NCBI RefSeq assembly: GCF_004923255.1
Contig: NZ_QYRT01000004.1
Span: 62,001 to 126,000 of the forward strand
Source of the DNA: Subtercola vilae
GTDB lineage: Bacteria; Actinomycetota; Actinomycetes; Actinomycetales; Microbacteriaceae
Direction of reading: 5' to 3'
DNA: 64,000 nucleotides
Below, one piece after another: positions 40,630 to 49,657 of this stretch (the first letter of the stretch is position 1; each line of letters opens with the position of its first letter). The position numbers were made by a program, and so were the translations under genes. The notes under the pieces are model-generated. The model was not told where the DNA came from and ran no database searches. It saw nothing but the letters and a program-made list of their open reading frames with translations.

Positions 40630-41646
40630 GTGTGCGACAAGTGGAATCCCGTCTGCGAGTTCGATGCCCTCGAAGCCCTCTGGGGTGAGGCTGCGCTGGT
40701 GGGCGATGAGCAAGTCGCACTCTTTCGCCTGCCTGACTCTCGAATCTTTGCCGTGTCGAACGCCGACCCCGCTACCGGCGCGTATGTGATGTCGCGAGGC
40801 ATCGTGGGGTCAAAGGGTGAGCGCGCCACGATTGCGTCGCCGCTACACAAAGACGTCTTCGATCTGGAGACGGGCGCCTGCTACACCAAGCCAGCCCTCA
40901 CCCTGCCCACGTGGCGCACACGCATACGCGACGGTGTTCTGGAGATCGCAAAACACCCCGTAATGGTCGCTGCCTCGCACGGCACATCAGACCCGGCCGG
41001 CCAGACGTGCATCGCCAGCCTCGTTCAGGCCGTTCGTGAATCCAACACCGGGGTCACCGTCGTAGATTCGTACGTAGATGTGCAGTCACCTGACGTTGCT
41101 GCATCACTGGAATCGATTCCTGCCGGTTCGAGCGCGGTCGTCGTGCCGCTCTTGCTCTCGGCCGGCTACCACGTGCACGTTGATCTCGCCGAGGCCGCCC
41201 GCTCTCGCCACGGGGTCAGCGTCAGTGGTGCTCTCGGACCTGACCCGCGGCTGGTCGTGATCCTGGCCCGGCGCCTCGACGAGGCCGGGCTTCGACCAGA
41301 CGACCAGGTTGTGCTGGTCGCAGCCGGTTCGAGCAACGCCTCGGCAGTATCAGACTGCCACGAGGTCGGTCGCCTCCTCTCAGCACACCTGCGCCGAGAG
41401 GTCACCGTGTCGTTCCTGTCGGCTGCATTTCCGCGCGCCGCCAGCGCTGTCACGAGCGTTCGTGCTTCACACCCGGCCTCCCGCGTGATTGTCTCCAGCT
41501 ATCTCCTCGCCCCCGGCTACTTCGCAACGCTCGCCGCCGAGACCTCGGCAGATGCAACGAGCGCGCCCCTGCTCGAAGAAGGTGAGCCACCGCCTCCGGA
41601 ACTCGTCGCCATCGTCACAGATCTTTACCGCTCAATGCTCGCCTGA
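40630..41646 (+). CDS. nirD: Fusion of nitrite reductase small subunit NirD with sirohydrochlorin ferrochelatase SirB/CbiX
   Basis: This 338-residue protein has two parts. Residues 1-103 form a Rieske-like NirD domain (EALWGEAALVGDEQVALFRLPDSRIFAVSNADPAT, then ASPLHKDVFDLETGACY), lacking the Cys/His iron-sulfur ligands as usual for NirD. Residues 113-338 form a two-repeat CbiX/SirB chelatase beginning VMVAASHGTSDPAGQ, with VVPLLLSAGYHVHVDL in the first repeat and SSYLLAPGYF in the second. SirB inserts iron into sirohydrochlorin to make siroheme, the NirB cofactor. The reading frame is continuous through a short linker. The GTG start has GAGAGGAG upstream. It heads the rightward narK-nasA-nasB operon. 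Confidence 0.9.
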   Translation: MCDKWNPVCEFDALEALWGEAALVGDEQVALFRLPDSRIFAVSNADPATGAYVMSRGIVGSKGERATIASPLHKDVFDLETGACYTKPALTLPTWRTRIRDGVLEIAKHPVMVAASHGTSDPAGQTCIASLVQAVRESNTGVTVVDSYVDVQSPDVAASLESIPAGSSAVVVPLLLSAGYHVHVDLAEAARSRHGVSVSGALGPDPRLVVILARRLDEAGLRPDDQVVLVAAGSSNASAVSDCHEVGRLLSAHLRREVTVSFLSAAFPRAASAVTSVRASHPASRVIVSSYLLAPGYFATLAAETSADATSAPLLEEGEPPPPELVAIVTDLYRSMLA

Positions 41647-41701
41647 CAACCCTCGTACCCCTTACCGGCTACGGCTTTGCCGATTTCCCAGGAGGAAACA
41701 G

Positions 41702-43129
41702 ATGACTGCACAGACCAGCACCACCAGCCCCGCTCACACCCTGCCCGGCGCCGCAGCTGCCCCAGAACCAATCGGCTCACCGCCGGGCCTGGTGTTCCGG
41801 CCCGGTCGCGTGATCGATGGCTGGAACCCGGAAGACCCTGCGCAGTGGGCGGGTGGAGGCAAAGACATTGCCGCCCGAAACCTCCGCTGGTCGATCTTCG
41901 CCGAGTTTCTCGGCTTCGTCATCTGGCAACTCTGGAGCATCGTGGTGGTCTCGCTGCCCAAGGGCGGGTTCACGTTCGACACCGGCCAGATCTTCTGGTT
42001 GATCTCCATGCCGAGCCTTGTCGGCGCGACGCTCAGGTTTCCGTACACCTTCATGGTGCCCAAGTTCGGCGGCCGCAACTGGACGATGATCTCCGCTGCG
42101 CTGCTGCTCATCCCCAGCATCGCTCTCGCTGTCTGCGTCAGCAACCCCCACACTCCCTTCGGCGTGATGCTGTTCGTCGCAGCTCTGGCCGGCTTCGGCG
42201 GCGGCAACTTCGCAAGCTCCATGGCGAACATCACCTACTTCTACCCACAGAGCAAAAAAGGCTGGGCGCTCGGGTTGAACGCGGCCGGCGGCAACTTGGG
42301 CGCATCCGTCGCCCAGTTCCTCGTACCGATCGCGATCACCATCGGTGCCGCAGCCACGCTCAACCTGCCGCTGGCCGGCTGGATCTGGGTGCCCCTCATT
42401 CTCGTGGCGGTGTTCGGCGCCTACAAGCGAATGGACAACCTCTCAAGTGCAAAGGGAGACTTCAGTGCATCCCTGGCCGCCATAAAGGAGCCGCACCTCT
42501 GGATCCTGGCGTTTCTCTATATCGGCACCTTCGGATCCTTCATCGGCTTCGCCGGCGTGTTTCCGAAGCTCATCGCCGACACATTCCCGAGCTATTCGAC
42601 CTTCGCGGTCGGCAGCGCCAGCCTTTCGCTCGCCTTCCTCGGGGCTTTGGTCGGTTCACTTGCCAGACCGTTCGGTGGGCGCCTCGCCGACCGCTTCGGC
42701 GGATCGGTCATCACCATGATCTCCTTCGTCGTCATGGGTGTCGGGGCGCTCGTCGTCATCCTCACACTCCCTCTCGGCAACTTCTGGCTCTTCCTCGTCA
42801 GCTTCTTGGTGCTGTTCGCAGCCAGCGGAGTGGGCAATGGGTCGACGTATCGGATGATTCCCACGGTCTTCGCCCTTCGGGCGGGCACCCCGAACGCCAA
42901 TGAGACCGGAGCCGACATCTCAACCCAGCGCAAAGCGGCAGCAGCGCTCGGCATCATCTCTGCCGTCGGCGCCTACGGCGGCTTCGCGATCCCGCAGCTG
43001 CTGAGCCTGTCGAAGACCTCTTTCGGCACATACACGACCGGTTTGGGCTGGTTCGTCATGGCGTACGCGGTGATGCTCGCCGTCACTGCGACCTTCTACC
43101 TGAAGAAGCGCGAAGGCACACGAATCTGA
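41702..43129 (+). CDS. narK: Nitrate/nitrite MFS transporter
   Basis: This 475-residue transporter has about 12 helices and the nitrate-porter signature Gly stretches: FGGGNFASSMANITYFYPQSKKGWALGLNAAGGNLGAS in the first half and a second in VLFAASGVGNGSTYRMIP. These are the NarK/NNP family marks. It brings in nitrate (or exchanges nitrate and nitrite). The ATG at 41702 follows AGGAGG by 7 bases; the frame is open further upstream but begins inside the SirB coding sequence. It lies between nirD::sirB and nasA. Confidence 0.93.
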   Translation: MTAQTSTTSPAHTLPGAAAAPEPIGSPPGLVFRPGRVIDGWNPEDPAQWAGGGKDIAARNLRWSIFAEFLGFVIWQLWSIVVVSLPKGGFTFDTGQIFWLISMPSLVGATLRFPYTFMVPKFGGRNWTMISAALLLIPSIALAVCVSNPHTPFGVMLFVAALAGFGGGNFASSMANITYFYPQSKKGWALGLNAAGGNLGASVAQFLVPIAITIGAAATLNLPLAGWIWVPLILVAVFGAYKRMDNLSSAKGDFSASLAAIKEPHLWILAFLYIGTFGSFIGFAGVFPKLIADTFPSYSTFAVGSASLSLAFLGALVGSLARPFGGRLADRFGGSVITMISFVVMGVGALVVILTLPLGNFWLFLVSFLVLFAASGVGNGSTYRMIPTVFALRAGTPNANETGADISTQRKAAAALGIISAVGAYGGFAIPQLLSLSKTSFGTYTTGLGWFVMAYAVMLAVTATFYLKKREGTRI

Positions 43130-43164
43130 CCCAGGCATCGAGCAGACGAGCAGAGAAGACCACG

Positions 43165-45261
43165 ATGCCTGAGGGAACCGCCAGTCACTGCCCATATTGT
43201 GCGCTGCAGTGCGCCATGAGCCTGACCGGCGGCCCAGCAGGCCGCGCCGGCTCTGTGACGATCGAAGGCAGAATGTTTCCAACGAACCGTGGCGGCCTGT
43301 GCAAGAAGGGCTGGACCGCTGCCGAGCTTCTTGACGCAGGCGACCGGATCGTGCATCCGCTGCTCAAGCAACCCGACGGAACGTTCGAAGAAACCGCGTG
43401 GAGTGACGCGCTCGACTTCATCGCCGCCAGGCTCAGAGACAGCCGCGAACGGTTCGGCGCCGACTCTGTCGCCGTGTTCGGAGGCGGCGGCCTCACCAAT
43501 GAGAAGGCCTACCAGCTCGGAAAATTCGCCCGGCTCGCTCTCGGCACCACCCGCATCGACTACAACGGTCGGTTCTGCATGTCGTCTGCGGCGGCCGCCG
43601 GAAACCGTGCGTTCGGTCTCGATCGCGGTCTCCCGTTTCCCGTCGAAGACCTCGACCAAGCGGAAACCATTGTGCTGTTCGGCTCGAACGTCGCCGAGAC
43701 CATGCCGCCGTTCATCGCTCACCTCGCCGGTGCACGCCAGGCCGGCGGCCTGATCGTCGTCGACCCACGGCGCTCCTCGACCGCTCGCCTCACCGACGAT
43801 GGCGGTGGGATGCATGTGCAGCCCGCCCCGGGCACAGACCTCGCGCTGCTGCTGGGGCTGACGCACATTGTGATCGCAGAAGGCCTTGCGAACACCGACT
43901 ACGTCGAATCCCGAACGACGGGGTTCGAGGCGCTCCGCGTCAGCACAAACGCGTGGTGGCCAGAACGCGTGCAAGCCACGACAGGAGTTCCCGTCGCCCA
44001 GTTGCGCCAATTCGCACGGCGCCTGGCGAATGGCGCAGGCACGTACATCCTCACAGGACGAGGCGTGGAACAACACGTCGATGGAACCGACACGGCCACA
44101 GCCGCCATCAACCTTGCCCTGGTGCTCGGCCTGCCGGGGTCAGAACACTCGGGCTATGGCACCATGACCGGGCAGGGCAACGGGCAGGGCGGTCGCGAAC
44201 ACGGCCAGAAATGCGACCAGCTTCCCGGGTACCGCAAGATCACCGATCCCGATGCTCGTGCCCACGTCGCGAAAGTCTGGGGAGTGCACCCTTCGCTCAT
44301 ACCCGGCCCCGGTGTGCCCGCTGTCGAGCTGCTCGCAGAACTCGGCAAGCCCGGAAAGGTGCGCTGTCTGCTCGTTCACGGATCGAACGTCGTGGTCTCG
44401 GCCCCCGACGTCACCGCGGTGAAGGCCGGCCTTCAGAGCCTTGACCTCCTCATCGTCTGCGACTTCTTCTTCTCAGAGACCGCGCGCTTTGCCGACGTCA
44501 TTCTGCCCGTCACCCAGTGGGCCGAAGAAGAGGGCACGATGACATCGCTGGAGGGCCGTGTGCTTCGGCGACGACGCGCTCTGCACCCTCCCCTCGACGT
44601 ACGCAATGAACTGTGGATCTTGCGGGAGCTTGCTCTGCGTCTGAACGCACCGTCGACCTACAGCACCTCACCGGCCGAGGTCTTCGATGAACTGGCCCGA
44701 GCCTCAGCTGGCGGGATCGCCGACTACTCCGGGCTGAGCCACGACCTGCTCGATACCGGAATCGCTGCCTTCTGGCCGTTCACCCCCGGCTCGGCGGGAA
44801 CACCGCGTCTCTTCAGAGACCGGTTCGCCCACGCCGACGGGCGCGCCCGGCTTGTCGCGGTGAAGGCACACCATGGCGACGGTGGGCCCCTCGCCGGTAA
44901 CACCCTCACTCTGATCACTGGCCGGCTCCTTGAGCACTATCAGTCTGGCGCGCAGACACGCAGGGTGCCCGAGTTGCAGGATGCCCGGCCCAATGCCCGC
45001 CTGCAGATACACCCTGCCACCGCCGACCGTCTCGGCATCGTCGCCGACGGGCCCGTCACGATAACGAACGCTCGGGGAGCAGTTCACGCGCACGCCGAAA
45101 TCACCTCATCCATCAGGCATGACACTGTCTTTCTGCCCTTTCACTATGCAGACGAAGAAAGCGCAAACCTCCTCACCGAAAGTGCTGTCGACCCCATCTC
45201 AGCGATGCCGGAATTCAAGCGCACTATCGTCAGTGTGCAGGCCGGCGGGAGCAACCAGTGA
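43165..45261 (+). CDS. nasA: Assimilatory nitrate reductase catalytic subunit (molybdopterin)
   Basis: This 698-residue cytoplasmic enzyme reduces nitrate to nitrite. Cys9, Cys12, Cys16 and Cys46 bind a [4Fe-4S] cluster, and Cys138 (NGRFCMSSA) is the likely Mo ligand of the periplasmic/assimilatory group. Molybdopterin-binding segments follow (FGSNVAETMPP, VVDPRRSSTA, GQGNGQGGREHGQKCDQLPGYR), and the C-terminal dinucleotide-binding domain ends the protein. There is no TAT signal, which fits assimilation rather than respiration. It overlaps the oxidoreductase gene by 4 bases. Confidence 0.94.
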   Translation: MPEGTASHCPYCALQCAMSLTGGPAGRAGSVTIEGRMFPTNRGGLCKKGWTAAELLDAGDRIVHPLLKQPDGTFEETAWSDALDFIAARLRDSRERFGADSVAVFGGGGLTNEKAYQLGKFARLALGTTRIDYNGRFCMSSAAAAGNRAFGLDRGLPFPVEDLDQAETIVLFGSNVAETMPPFIAHLAGARQAGGLIVVDPRRSSTARLTDDGGGMHVQPAPGTDLALLLGLTHIVIAEGLANTDYVESRTTGFEALRVSTNAWWPERVQATTGVPVAQLRQFARRLANGAGTYILTGRGVEQHVDGTDTATAAINLALVLGLPGSEHSGYGTMTGQGNGQGGREHGQKCDQLPGYRKITDPDARAHVAKVWGVHPSLIPGPGVPAVELLAELGKPGKVRCLLVHGSNVVVSAPDVTAVKAGLQSLDLLIVCDFFFSETARFADVILPVTQWAEEEGTMTSLEGRVLRRRRALHPPLDVRNELWILRELALRLNAPSTYSTSPAEVFDELARASAGGIADYSGLSHDLLDTGIAAFWPFTPGSAGTPRLFRDRFAHADGRARLVAVKAHHGDGGPLAGNTLTLITGRLLEHYQSGAQTRRVPELQDARPNARLQIHPATADRLGIVADGPVTITNARGAVHAHAEITSSIRHDTVFLPFHYADEESANLLTESAVDPISAMPEFKRTIVSVQAGGSNQ

Positions 45262-47090
45262 CGATTTCACCCCAGCGTGTCGTTGTGATCGGGTACGGGC
45301 CTGTCGGTGCTCGTCTCGTCGAAGGTCTGCTCGGGCCGGTCGCCGACAAGCGAATGACGCTGACGGTCGTCGGCGCCGAACGCAGCGACGCCTACAACCG
45401 TGTTCTCCTGGCCGAGTATGCCGTCGGCCGCTCGGCACGGCATCGGCTCGACACGACCGACACAGCAGCAGCCCGCATGGCCGGAGCGCACATCCGACTG
45501 GGTGAAGCTGCCGTGCGAATCGACCGACGCCGGCAGCTGGTGCACCTCGACTCAGGCGACGAACTCCCCTACGACCAGCTCGTGTTCGCCACCGGCGCCA
45601 GAGCGAACATCCCCACCATCGACGGGCTGCAACGCTCCCGACGCGACAAGTTCAGCGCGCCCACATCCGCCGCACGTCTCGACGAGGGCGCCAAACCGTT
45701 GCCCCACGGGGTCATCGCCCTCCGCGACCTGCACGACGCAGCGGTACTGCTGAAAGCCGTCAGTCAGAAGCAGCGGCTCGTCGTGCTGGGAGCGGGCGTG
45801 CTCGGAATGGAACTCGCGCTGGCGGCGGCAGAACAGGGCGCCAAGGTCGTTGCCGTGTATCACGGCGATATTCCGATGGCACGAAACCTCGACAGGGGCG
45901 CGGGCCGCGTGCTTGCTGCGGCGGCCCGAGGCGCCGGTGTCTCGATGGCATCTCATTCGCGTGCAGAGAGCATCCTGTTTCGGTACGACACCGAGGGCGA
46001 ACAGGTCTTTGATGCCCTGGTCTGCGCCGACGGCAAACAGATCCCGGGTGACCTCCTCGTTCTGTCGTGCGGAGTGAGCGCGCGCACTGAACTGGCCGCC
46101 GCGGCCGGGCTGACCGTTTCAGCCGGCATCGTCGTCGACGAGAAGCTGCAGGCCTGGAACGACCCGGCGGTGTTCGCGATCGGCGACTGCGCTCACATCG
46201 TGGCGCAGAACACGCACAGCGGTGGCCAGCGAATCTCGGGCGCTCCCTCTGGGCTGATCGGCCCCGGCTGGAAGCAAGCCGATTGGCTGGCCATCCAGCT
46301 CGGCAGAATGCTCGACGACGGAGCATCAACAATCACCCCCGACCCTGGCACGGGCACACCGATGCCGCCCGAGCGTCAGCATGTGGTGATGCTGAAGGCC
46401 GAGGGCATCGACGTGGTCTCCGGCGGCGACCACTCCCCCGAACTGTGGGACGAAGGACACGAGGTCACACAATGGGCAGACCCGGCCCGCGGCAGCTGTG
46501 TGAAAATGGTGACCCAGAACGGCGTGCTCACCGGCTTCGTCTCCGCAGGCATGCCCCGACTCGGCGCAGAGCTGACGCTGCTCTTTGAAAGCAGCGGCGA
46601 GCTGCCGAGGGACAGGTCGTCGCTGCTGCAGCTGGACAGCACCGCGGGAGGCGAAGTATCCACGACCGATCCGTTCGCACCAGGCGCGACCGTCTGTTGG
46701 TGCAATGGCGTCACCGCCTCCACCATCATGCACGCTGTCGCCGCAGGTCAGAACAGTGTCGACTTCGTGGGCAAGGCCACCCGCGCGGGTACCGGATGCG
46801 GGGGATGCAAAGGAAGAATTGCCGAGATCATTGCCCGTACGAGCGCCGAGATACCAACCAGCAGACTCGTTTCGAGCCTGGAAACGAACGAAGACTGTTC
46901 TCTCGCCGAGTCGTCTGTGCCAACTTCTGCTGATGCTGAATCTCAGCAAGAAACCCCCGGCGATGAGCCATCTTTTACTTCCCCCCGTTATGAAAATGTC
47001 GATCACAAACACCCTACTTCCACCGACGTCACGGCATCATCAAACCGACCGACCCGGATGACGATTGTCGCTACATCCCAGCGGCGATAG
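45258..47090 (+). CDS. NasB-like FAD/NADH oxidoreductase with BFD [2Fe-2S] domain and atypical tail
   Basis: This 610-residue protein probably passes electrons from NAD(P)H to the nitrate reductase. It has an FAD motif (VVVIGYGPVGARL), a second dinucleotide motif (LVVLGAGVLGMELALAAAEQGAKVV) and AIGDCAHI near the FAD. The C-terminal BFD-like cluster domain has CWCNG and GTGCGGCKGR (four Cys). The final 70-75 residues are polar and low in complexity, with an AT-richer codon use than the rest, and match no domain I recognise. It is the last gene of the rightward nitrate operon and overlaps nasA by 4 bases. Confidence 0.85.
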   Translation: MTISPQRVVVIGYGPVGARLVEGLLGPVADKRMTLTVVGAERSDAYNRVLLAEYAVGRSARHRLDTTDTAAARMAGAHIRLGEAAVRIDRRRQLVHLDSGDELPYDQLVFATGARANIPTIDGLQRSRRDKFSAPTSAARLDEGAKPLPHGVIALRDLHDAAVLLKAVSQKQRLVVLGAGVLGMELALAAAEQGAKVVAVYHGDIPMARNLDRGAGRVLAAAARGAGVSMASHSRAESILFRYDTEGEQVFDALVCADGKQIPGDLLVLSCGVSARTELAAAAGLTVSAGIVVDEKLQAWNDPAVFAIGDCAHIVAQNTHSGGQRISGAPSGLIGPGWKQADWLAIQLGRMLDDGASTITPDPGTGTPMPPERQHVVMLKAEGIDVVSGGDHSPELWDEGHEVTQWADPARGSCVKMVTQNGVLTGFVSAGMPRLGAELTLLFESSGELPRDRSSLLQLDSTAGGEVSTTDPFAPGATVCWCNGVTASTIMHAVAAGQNSVDFVGKATRAGTGCGGCKGRIAEIIARTSAEIPTSRLVSSLETNEDCSLAESSVPTSADAESQQETPGDEPSFTSPRYENVDHKHPTSTDVTASSNRPTRMTIVATSQRR

Positions 47091-47128
47091 AGTGCGGCTC
47101 GACCACATCATCGGAGCGGCGCCCGTGG

Positions 47129-47452
47129 TCAGTGAAACTGCGGGATGATCAGGTACAGGCTGTACAGCACCGCGGCGACACCGATCGCGATAAAGAGACA
47201 GCCGCCCACCGTCGCGGCCGCGGAACGTGTGCCGCGGCCGCTCGAGATCACAGCCCCATCATTGCCGGTGTCGTCGGGCGAGCCGGAGGCCAGCAGTCGA
47301 AGTCCCACTGCGTAGAAAACCACGACGATGAGTGCCGCTGCGAAGGAGATGGCGAAGACGAGCACGAATGCTCCCCAGTCGATGCCGAGCCACTGATCGG
47401 AGGCCGCAGCCGTCACTCGAGGGCTCGAAAAGAGTGTGTCAAGGATGCTCAT
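47129..47452 (-). CDS. Small two-helix membrane protein paired with PitA
   Basis: This 107-residue protein has two hydrophobic helices (FVLVFAISFAAALIVVVFYAV near 30-50, and VGGCLFIAIGVAAVLYSLYLII near 82-103) joined by a polar loop (SGSPDDTGNDGA). The stop-to-start distance to pitA is 5 bases, so they share an mRNA. Small membrane proteins of this type often follow actinobacterial pitA genes, but I do not recognise a named family. Its role in phosphate uptake is inferred from position. Confidence 0.72.
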   Translation of the reverse strand: MSILDTLFSSPRVTAAASDQWLGIDWGAFVLVFAISFAAALIVVVFYAVGLRLLASGSPDDTGNDGAVISSGRGTRSAAATVGGCLFIAIGVAAVLYSLYLIIPQFH

Positions 47453-47457
47453 GGTCG

Positions 47458-48630
47458 TCAGGCCTTCTCTGCGGAGAGTTCAGGTTTGCCAGCGTTCTGG
47501 GTCGCGGCACGGTCGTTCTCGTCTACCTCGTTCACGTTGCCTTGGGTGACCGGGTGCCGACGAGCGAGAATGAAGAACCCGACTCCGAACACCATCGCCA
47601 CAACGGCGACGGCAATGAGCCCGATGGTGCTGGTAGACGCCGCCCAGGCCGCGAGCCCTCCGACGATGGCGGCGGCCGGGAGAGTGAACACCCAGCCGAG
47701 CGCGATCCTGCCCACGATGCCCCAATGTACCGTGGCCAGTCTCTTGCCGAGCCCCGATCCGACAACGGCTCCGGAGGTGACCTGTGTCGTTGAGAGGGCG
47801 AAACCGAGGTGCGAGGAGATCAGGATGGTTGCGGCCGAACTCGTCTCTGCGGCGAAGCCCTGTGCGGGCTGAACATCGGTGATTCGCTTGCCGACGGTTC
47901 GCATGATGCGCCAACCACCAAGGTAGGTTCCGAGCGCGATCGCGAGTCCGCACGAACCGATCACCCAGAGCTGCGGACCGGTGTTGGAGTTTTGGTAGCC
48001 CGCCGCGATGAGGGTGAGAGTGATCACACCCATCGTCTTCTGAGCATCGTTGGTTCCGTGGGCGAGGGAGACCAAAGATGCGGACACGGTCTGGCCGTGA
48101 CGAAAGCCCCGGTCAGAGCCTCGCGCTCTGGCCTGCCGGGTGAGGCGGTAGGCGGCGTAGGTGGCGACGAGCGCGACGAGGCCGGCGACGAACGGCGAGA
48201 ACAGCGCCGGGAGTACGACCTTCGAAAGCACGACTCCGAAGTCGACGGAGTTGACGCCTGCTCCGATGATCGCTGCCCCGATCAGCCCCCCGAACAGCGC
48301 GTGGGTAGAACTCGATGGCAGGCCCAGGTACCACGTGCCGAGGTTCCAGAGCACGGCACCGACAAGTCCGGCGAAGATCATCGTCGGGGTGACCTGAATG
48401 CCGCCGTCACCCTCCTTGATGATTCCCTGCGAGATCGTCTTGGCTACCTCAGTGGAGATGAACGCTCCGACGAGGTTGAGTACGGCCGAGATGAGAACGG
48501 CGACCTTGGGTTTCAGGGCTCCGGTCGCCACAGACGTTGCCATCGCGTTCGCGGTGTCGTGGAACCCGTTCGTGAAGTCGAAGACGAGCGCTATCGCAAT
48601 GACCAGCGTGACGGTAATCAACACGTCCAT
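47458..48630 (-). CDS. pitA: PiT family low-affinity phosphate transporter
   Basis: This 390-residue protein has about ten helices and the two PHO4 signature repeats: GFHDTANAMA at residues 22-31 and LAHGTNDAQKTMG near 188-200. It is a cation-coupled inorganic phosphate importer. Pho-box-like direct repeats at 48717-48738 suggest PhoP-type control; in related bacteria, PiT genes are repressed under phosphate starvation. It is transcribed with the small membrane protein downstream. Confidence 0.94.
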   Translation of the reverse strand: MDVLITVTLVIAIALVFDFTNGFHDTANAMATSVATGALKPKVAVLISAVLNLVGAFISTEVAKTISQGIIKEGDGGIQVTPTMIFAGLVGAVLWNLGTWYLGLPSSSTHALFGGLIGAAIIGAGVNSVDFGVVLSKVVLPALFSPFVAGLVALVATYAAYRLTRQARARGSDRGFRHGQTVSASLVSLAHGTNDAQKTMGVITLTLIAAGYQNSNTGPQLWVIGSCGLAIALGTYLGGWRIMRTVGKRITDVQPAQGFAAETSSAATILISSHLGFALSTTQVTSGAVVGSGLGKRLATVHWGIVGRIALGWVFTLPAAAIVGGLAAWAASTSTIGLIAVAVVAMVFGVGFFILARRHPVTQGNVNEVDENDRAATQNAGKPELSAEKA

Positions 48631-48716
48631 GGGGGTGCCCTCCTGTCGTTGTGGAGGAGCGCGCGTCGCACGGCACGGTGACGGCGCACGCTCTCTCAGA
48701 CGCAGACGCTAGGAGC

Positions 48717-48738
48717 GGTGTCTTAACGCCGGGTGAAC
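48717..48738 (-). promoter_or_regulatory. Pho-box-like direct repeats upstream of pitA
   Basis: Read on the minus strand, GTTCACCCGGC is followed directly by GTTAAGACACC. These are two 11-bp units, the spacing and sequence of actinobacterial PHO boxes (GTTCACC-type). The site lies about 87 bases upstream of the pitA start. Confidence 0.6.
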
Positions 48739-48829
48739 GAGCCCAGGGGGTTGACAGCTCCGTCGAGCGTGCGTTGTCGTCTCAACCGGTACCACCGCCG
48801 TGCTCTCCTCCGCATCGGGGGGCACCGCT

Positions 48830-49618
48830 TCACGCCGACGAGTGCCCTCGAGCCGCAGAGTGAGCGATCTCGAGCGGCCCGGCCTCCGGTCGCAGGATGA
48901 CCTTGGCCAGGTAGAGCGGCCGGGAGCCCACGTGAACCGTCAGCGTCACGATCAGAACAGGCGAGGTGGGCCGGATCTTCAGCAGCTTCGCGCGAACCAC
49001 TCCGGGCGTGCCCACACTCAGTTCTGAGCGGCCTGTGCCGAAGGCCGGCCCGAGCTCAGCTGTCAACGCGCCCAAGCACGTGGCCGCCGGGTCGATGTCT
49101 TCGACGATCCGCTGCACCCGTGTGCCGAAAGCGTGCAGGTTCTCCCCCGCCGGGAGGTGTTCCTGAACCAGCGCGAGGGTATCGCCGTTGCTCGAGAGCA
49201 CAGATTCGATGAACAGGCTCGGTGACGCCGAGGTTATGCCGAGGCCTTCGGCGATGAACAGCGCCGACTCCTGCTGCAGCGTCACCTCGGTGCGGCTGAC
49301 AGAGAGATCGTGAAACCGGTCCGAGAGAATCTGCTCCATCGGGCGCAGGCGCTCAAAGCCCACGGCTGGCTGGGAGGCGGAGACGACCCGGCCGATTCCT
49401 CGGCGTGAGCGGAGGAGCCCGTCCTCCTCGAGCAACAACAGTGCTTCGCGCACGACGGTACGGCTGACCGCCATCGCCTCGCCCAGCTCGCTCTCGCTGG
49501 GGAGCAACGAGTGCGGCGACAGAGCACCGACACGAATGGCACCCGCGATCCGGTCGTAGACCTCCACCCGTAGCGGCACTCCCGGTCGTGGAGTGATGGG
49601 GCCGTGCAGAACTGTCAC
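48830..49618 (-). CDS. GntR family regulator with UTRA-like effector domain
   Basis: This protein of about 262 residues has a GntR winged helix (LRVEVYDRIAGAIRVGALSPHSLLPSESELGEAMAVSRTVVREALLLLEEDGLLRSRRGIGRVV) and a C-terminal effector domain of the UTRA (HutC) type with two FIESVLSSNG and YLAKVILRP strands. The start is uncertain: GTG 49618 or TTG 49630 are in frame, and neither has a clear ribosome-binding site. It is divergent from an MFS transporter gene, with GTCAGACTGAC between them, and probably controls it. Confidence 0.85.
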   Translation of the reverse strand: MTVLHGPITPRPGVPLRVEVYDRIAGAIRVGALSPHSLLPSESELGEAMAVSRTVVREALLLLEEDGLLRSRRGIGRVVSASQPAVGFERLRPMEQILSDRFHDLSVSRTEVTLQQESALFIAEGLGITSASPSLFIESVLSSNGDTLALVQEHLPAGENLHAFGTRVQRIVEDIDPAATCLGALTAELGPAFGTGRSELSVGTPGVVRAKLLKIRPTSPVLIVTLTVHVGSRPLYLAKVILRPEAGPLEIAHSAARGHSSA

Positions 49619-49642
49619 GAAGACATCCAATCACACTCATAT

Positions 49643-49653
49643 GTCAGACTGAC
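49643..49653. promoter_or_regulatory. Candidate GntR operator GTCAGACTGAC
   Basis: GTCAG and CTGAC flank one base, forming a near-perfect palindrome 4 bases upstream of the MFS start and 25 bases from the GntR start. It is embedded in a weaker TCATA...TATGA repeat. Its position would block the MFS mRNA start. Confidence 0.5.
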
Positions 49654-49657
49654 CTGT

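Noticed and set aside
47101-47130. GACCAC/GTGGTC inverted repeat between convergent nasB-like and small membrane protein genes
   Set aside because: Six-base arms with an 18-base spacer and no U-tract are not convincing as a terminator.
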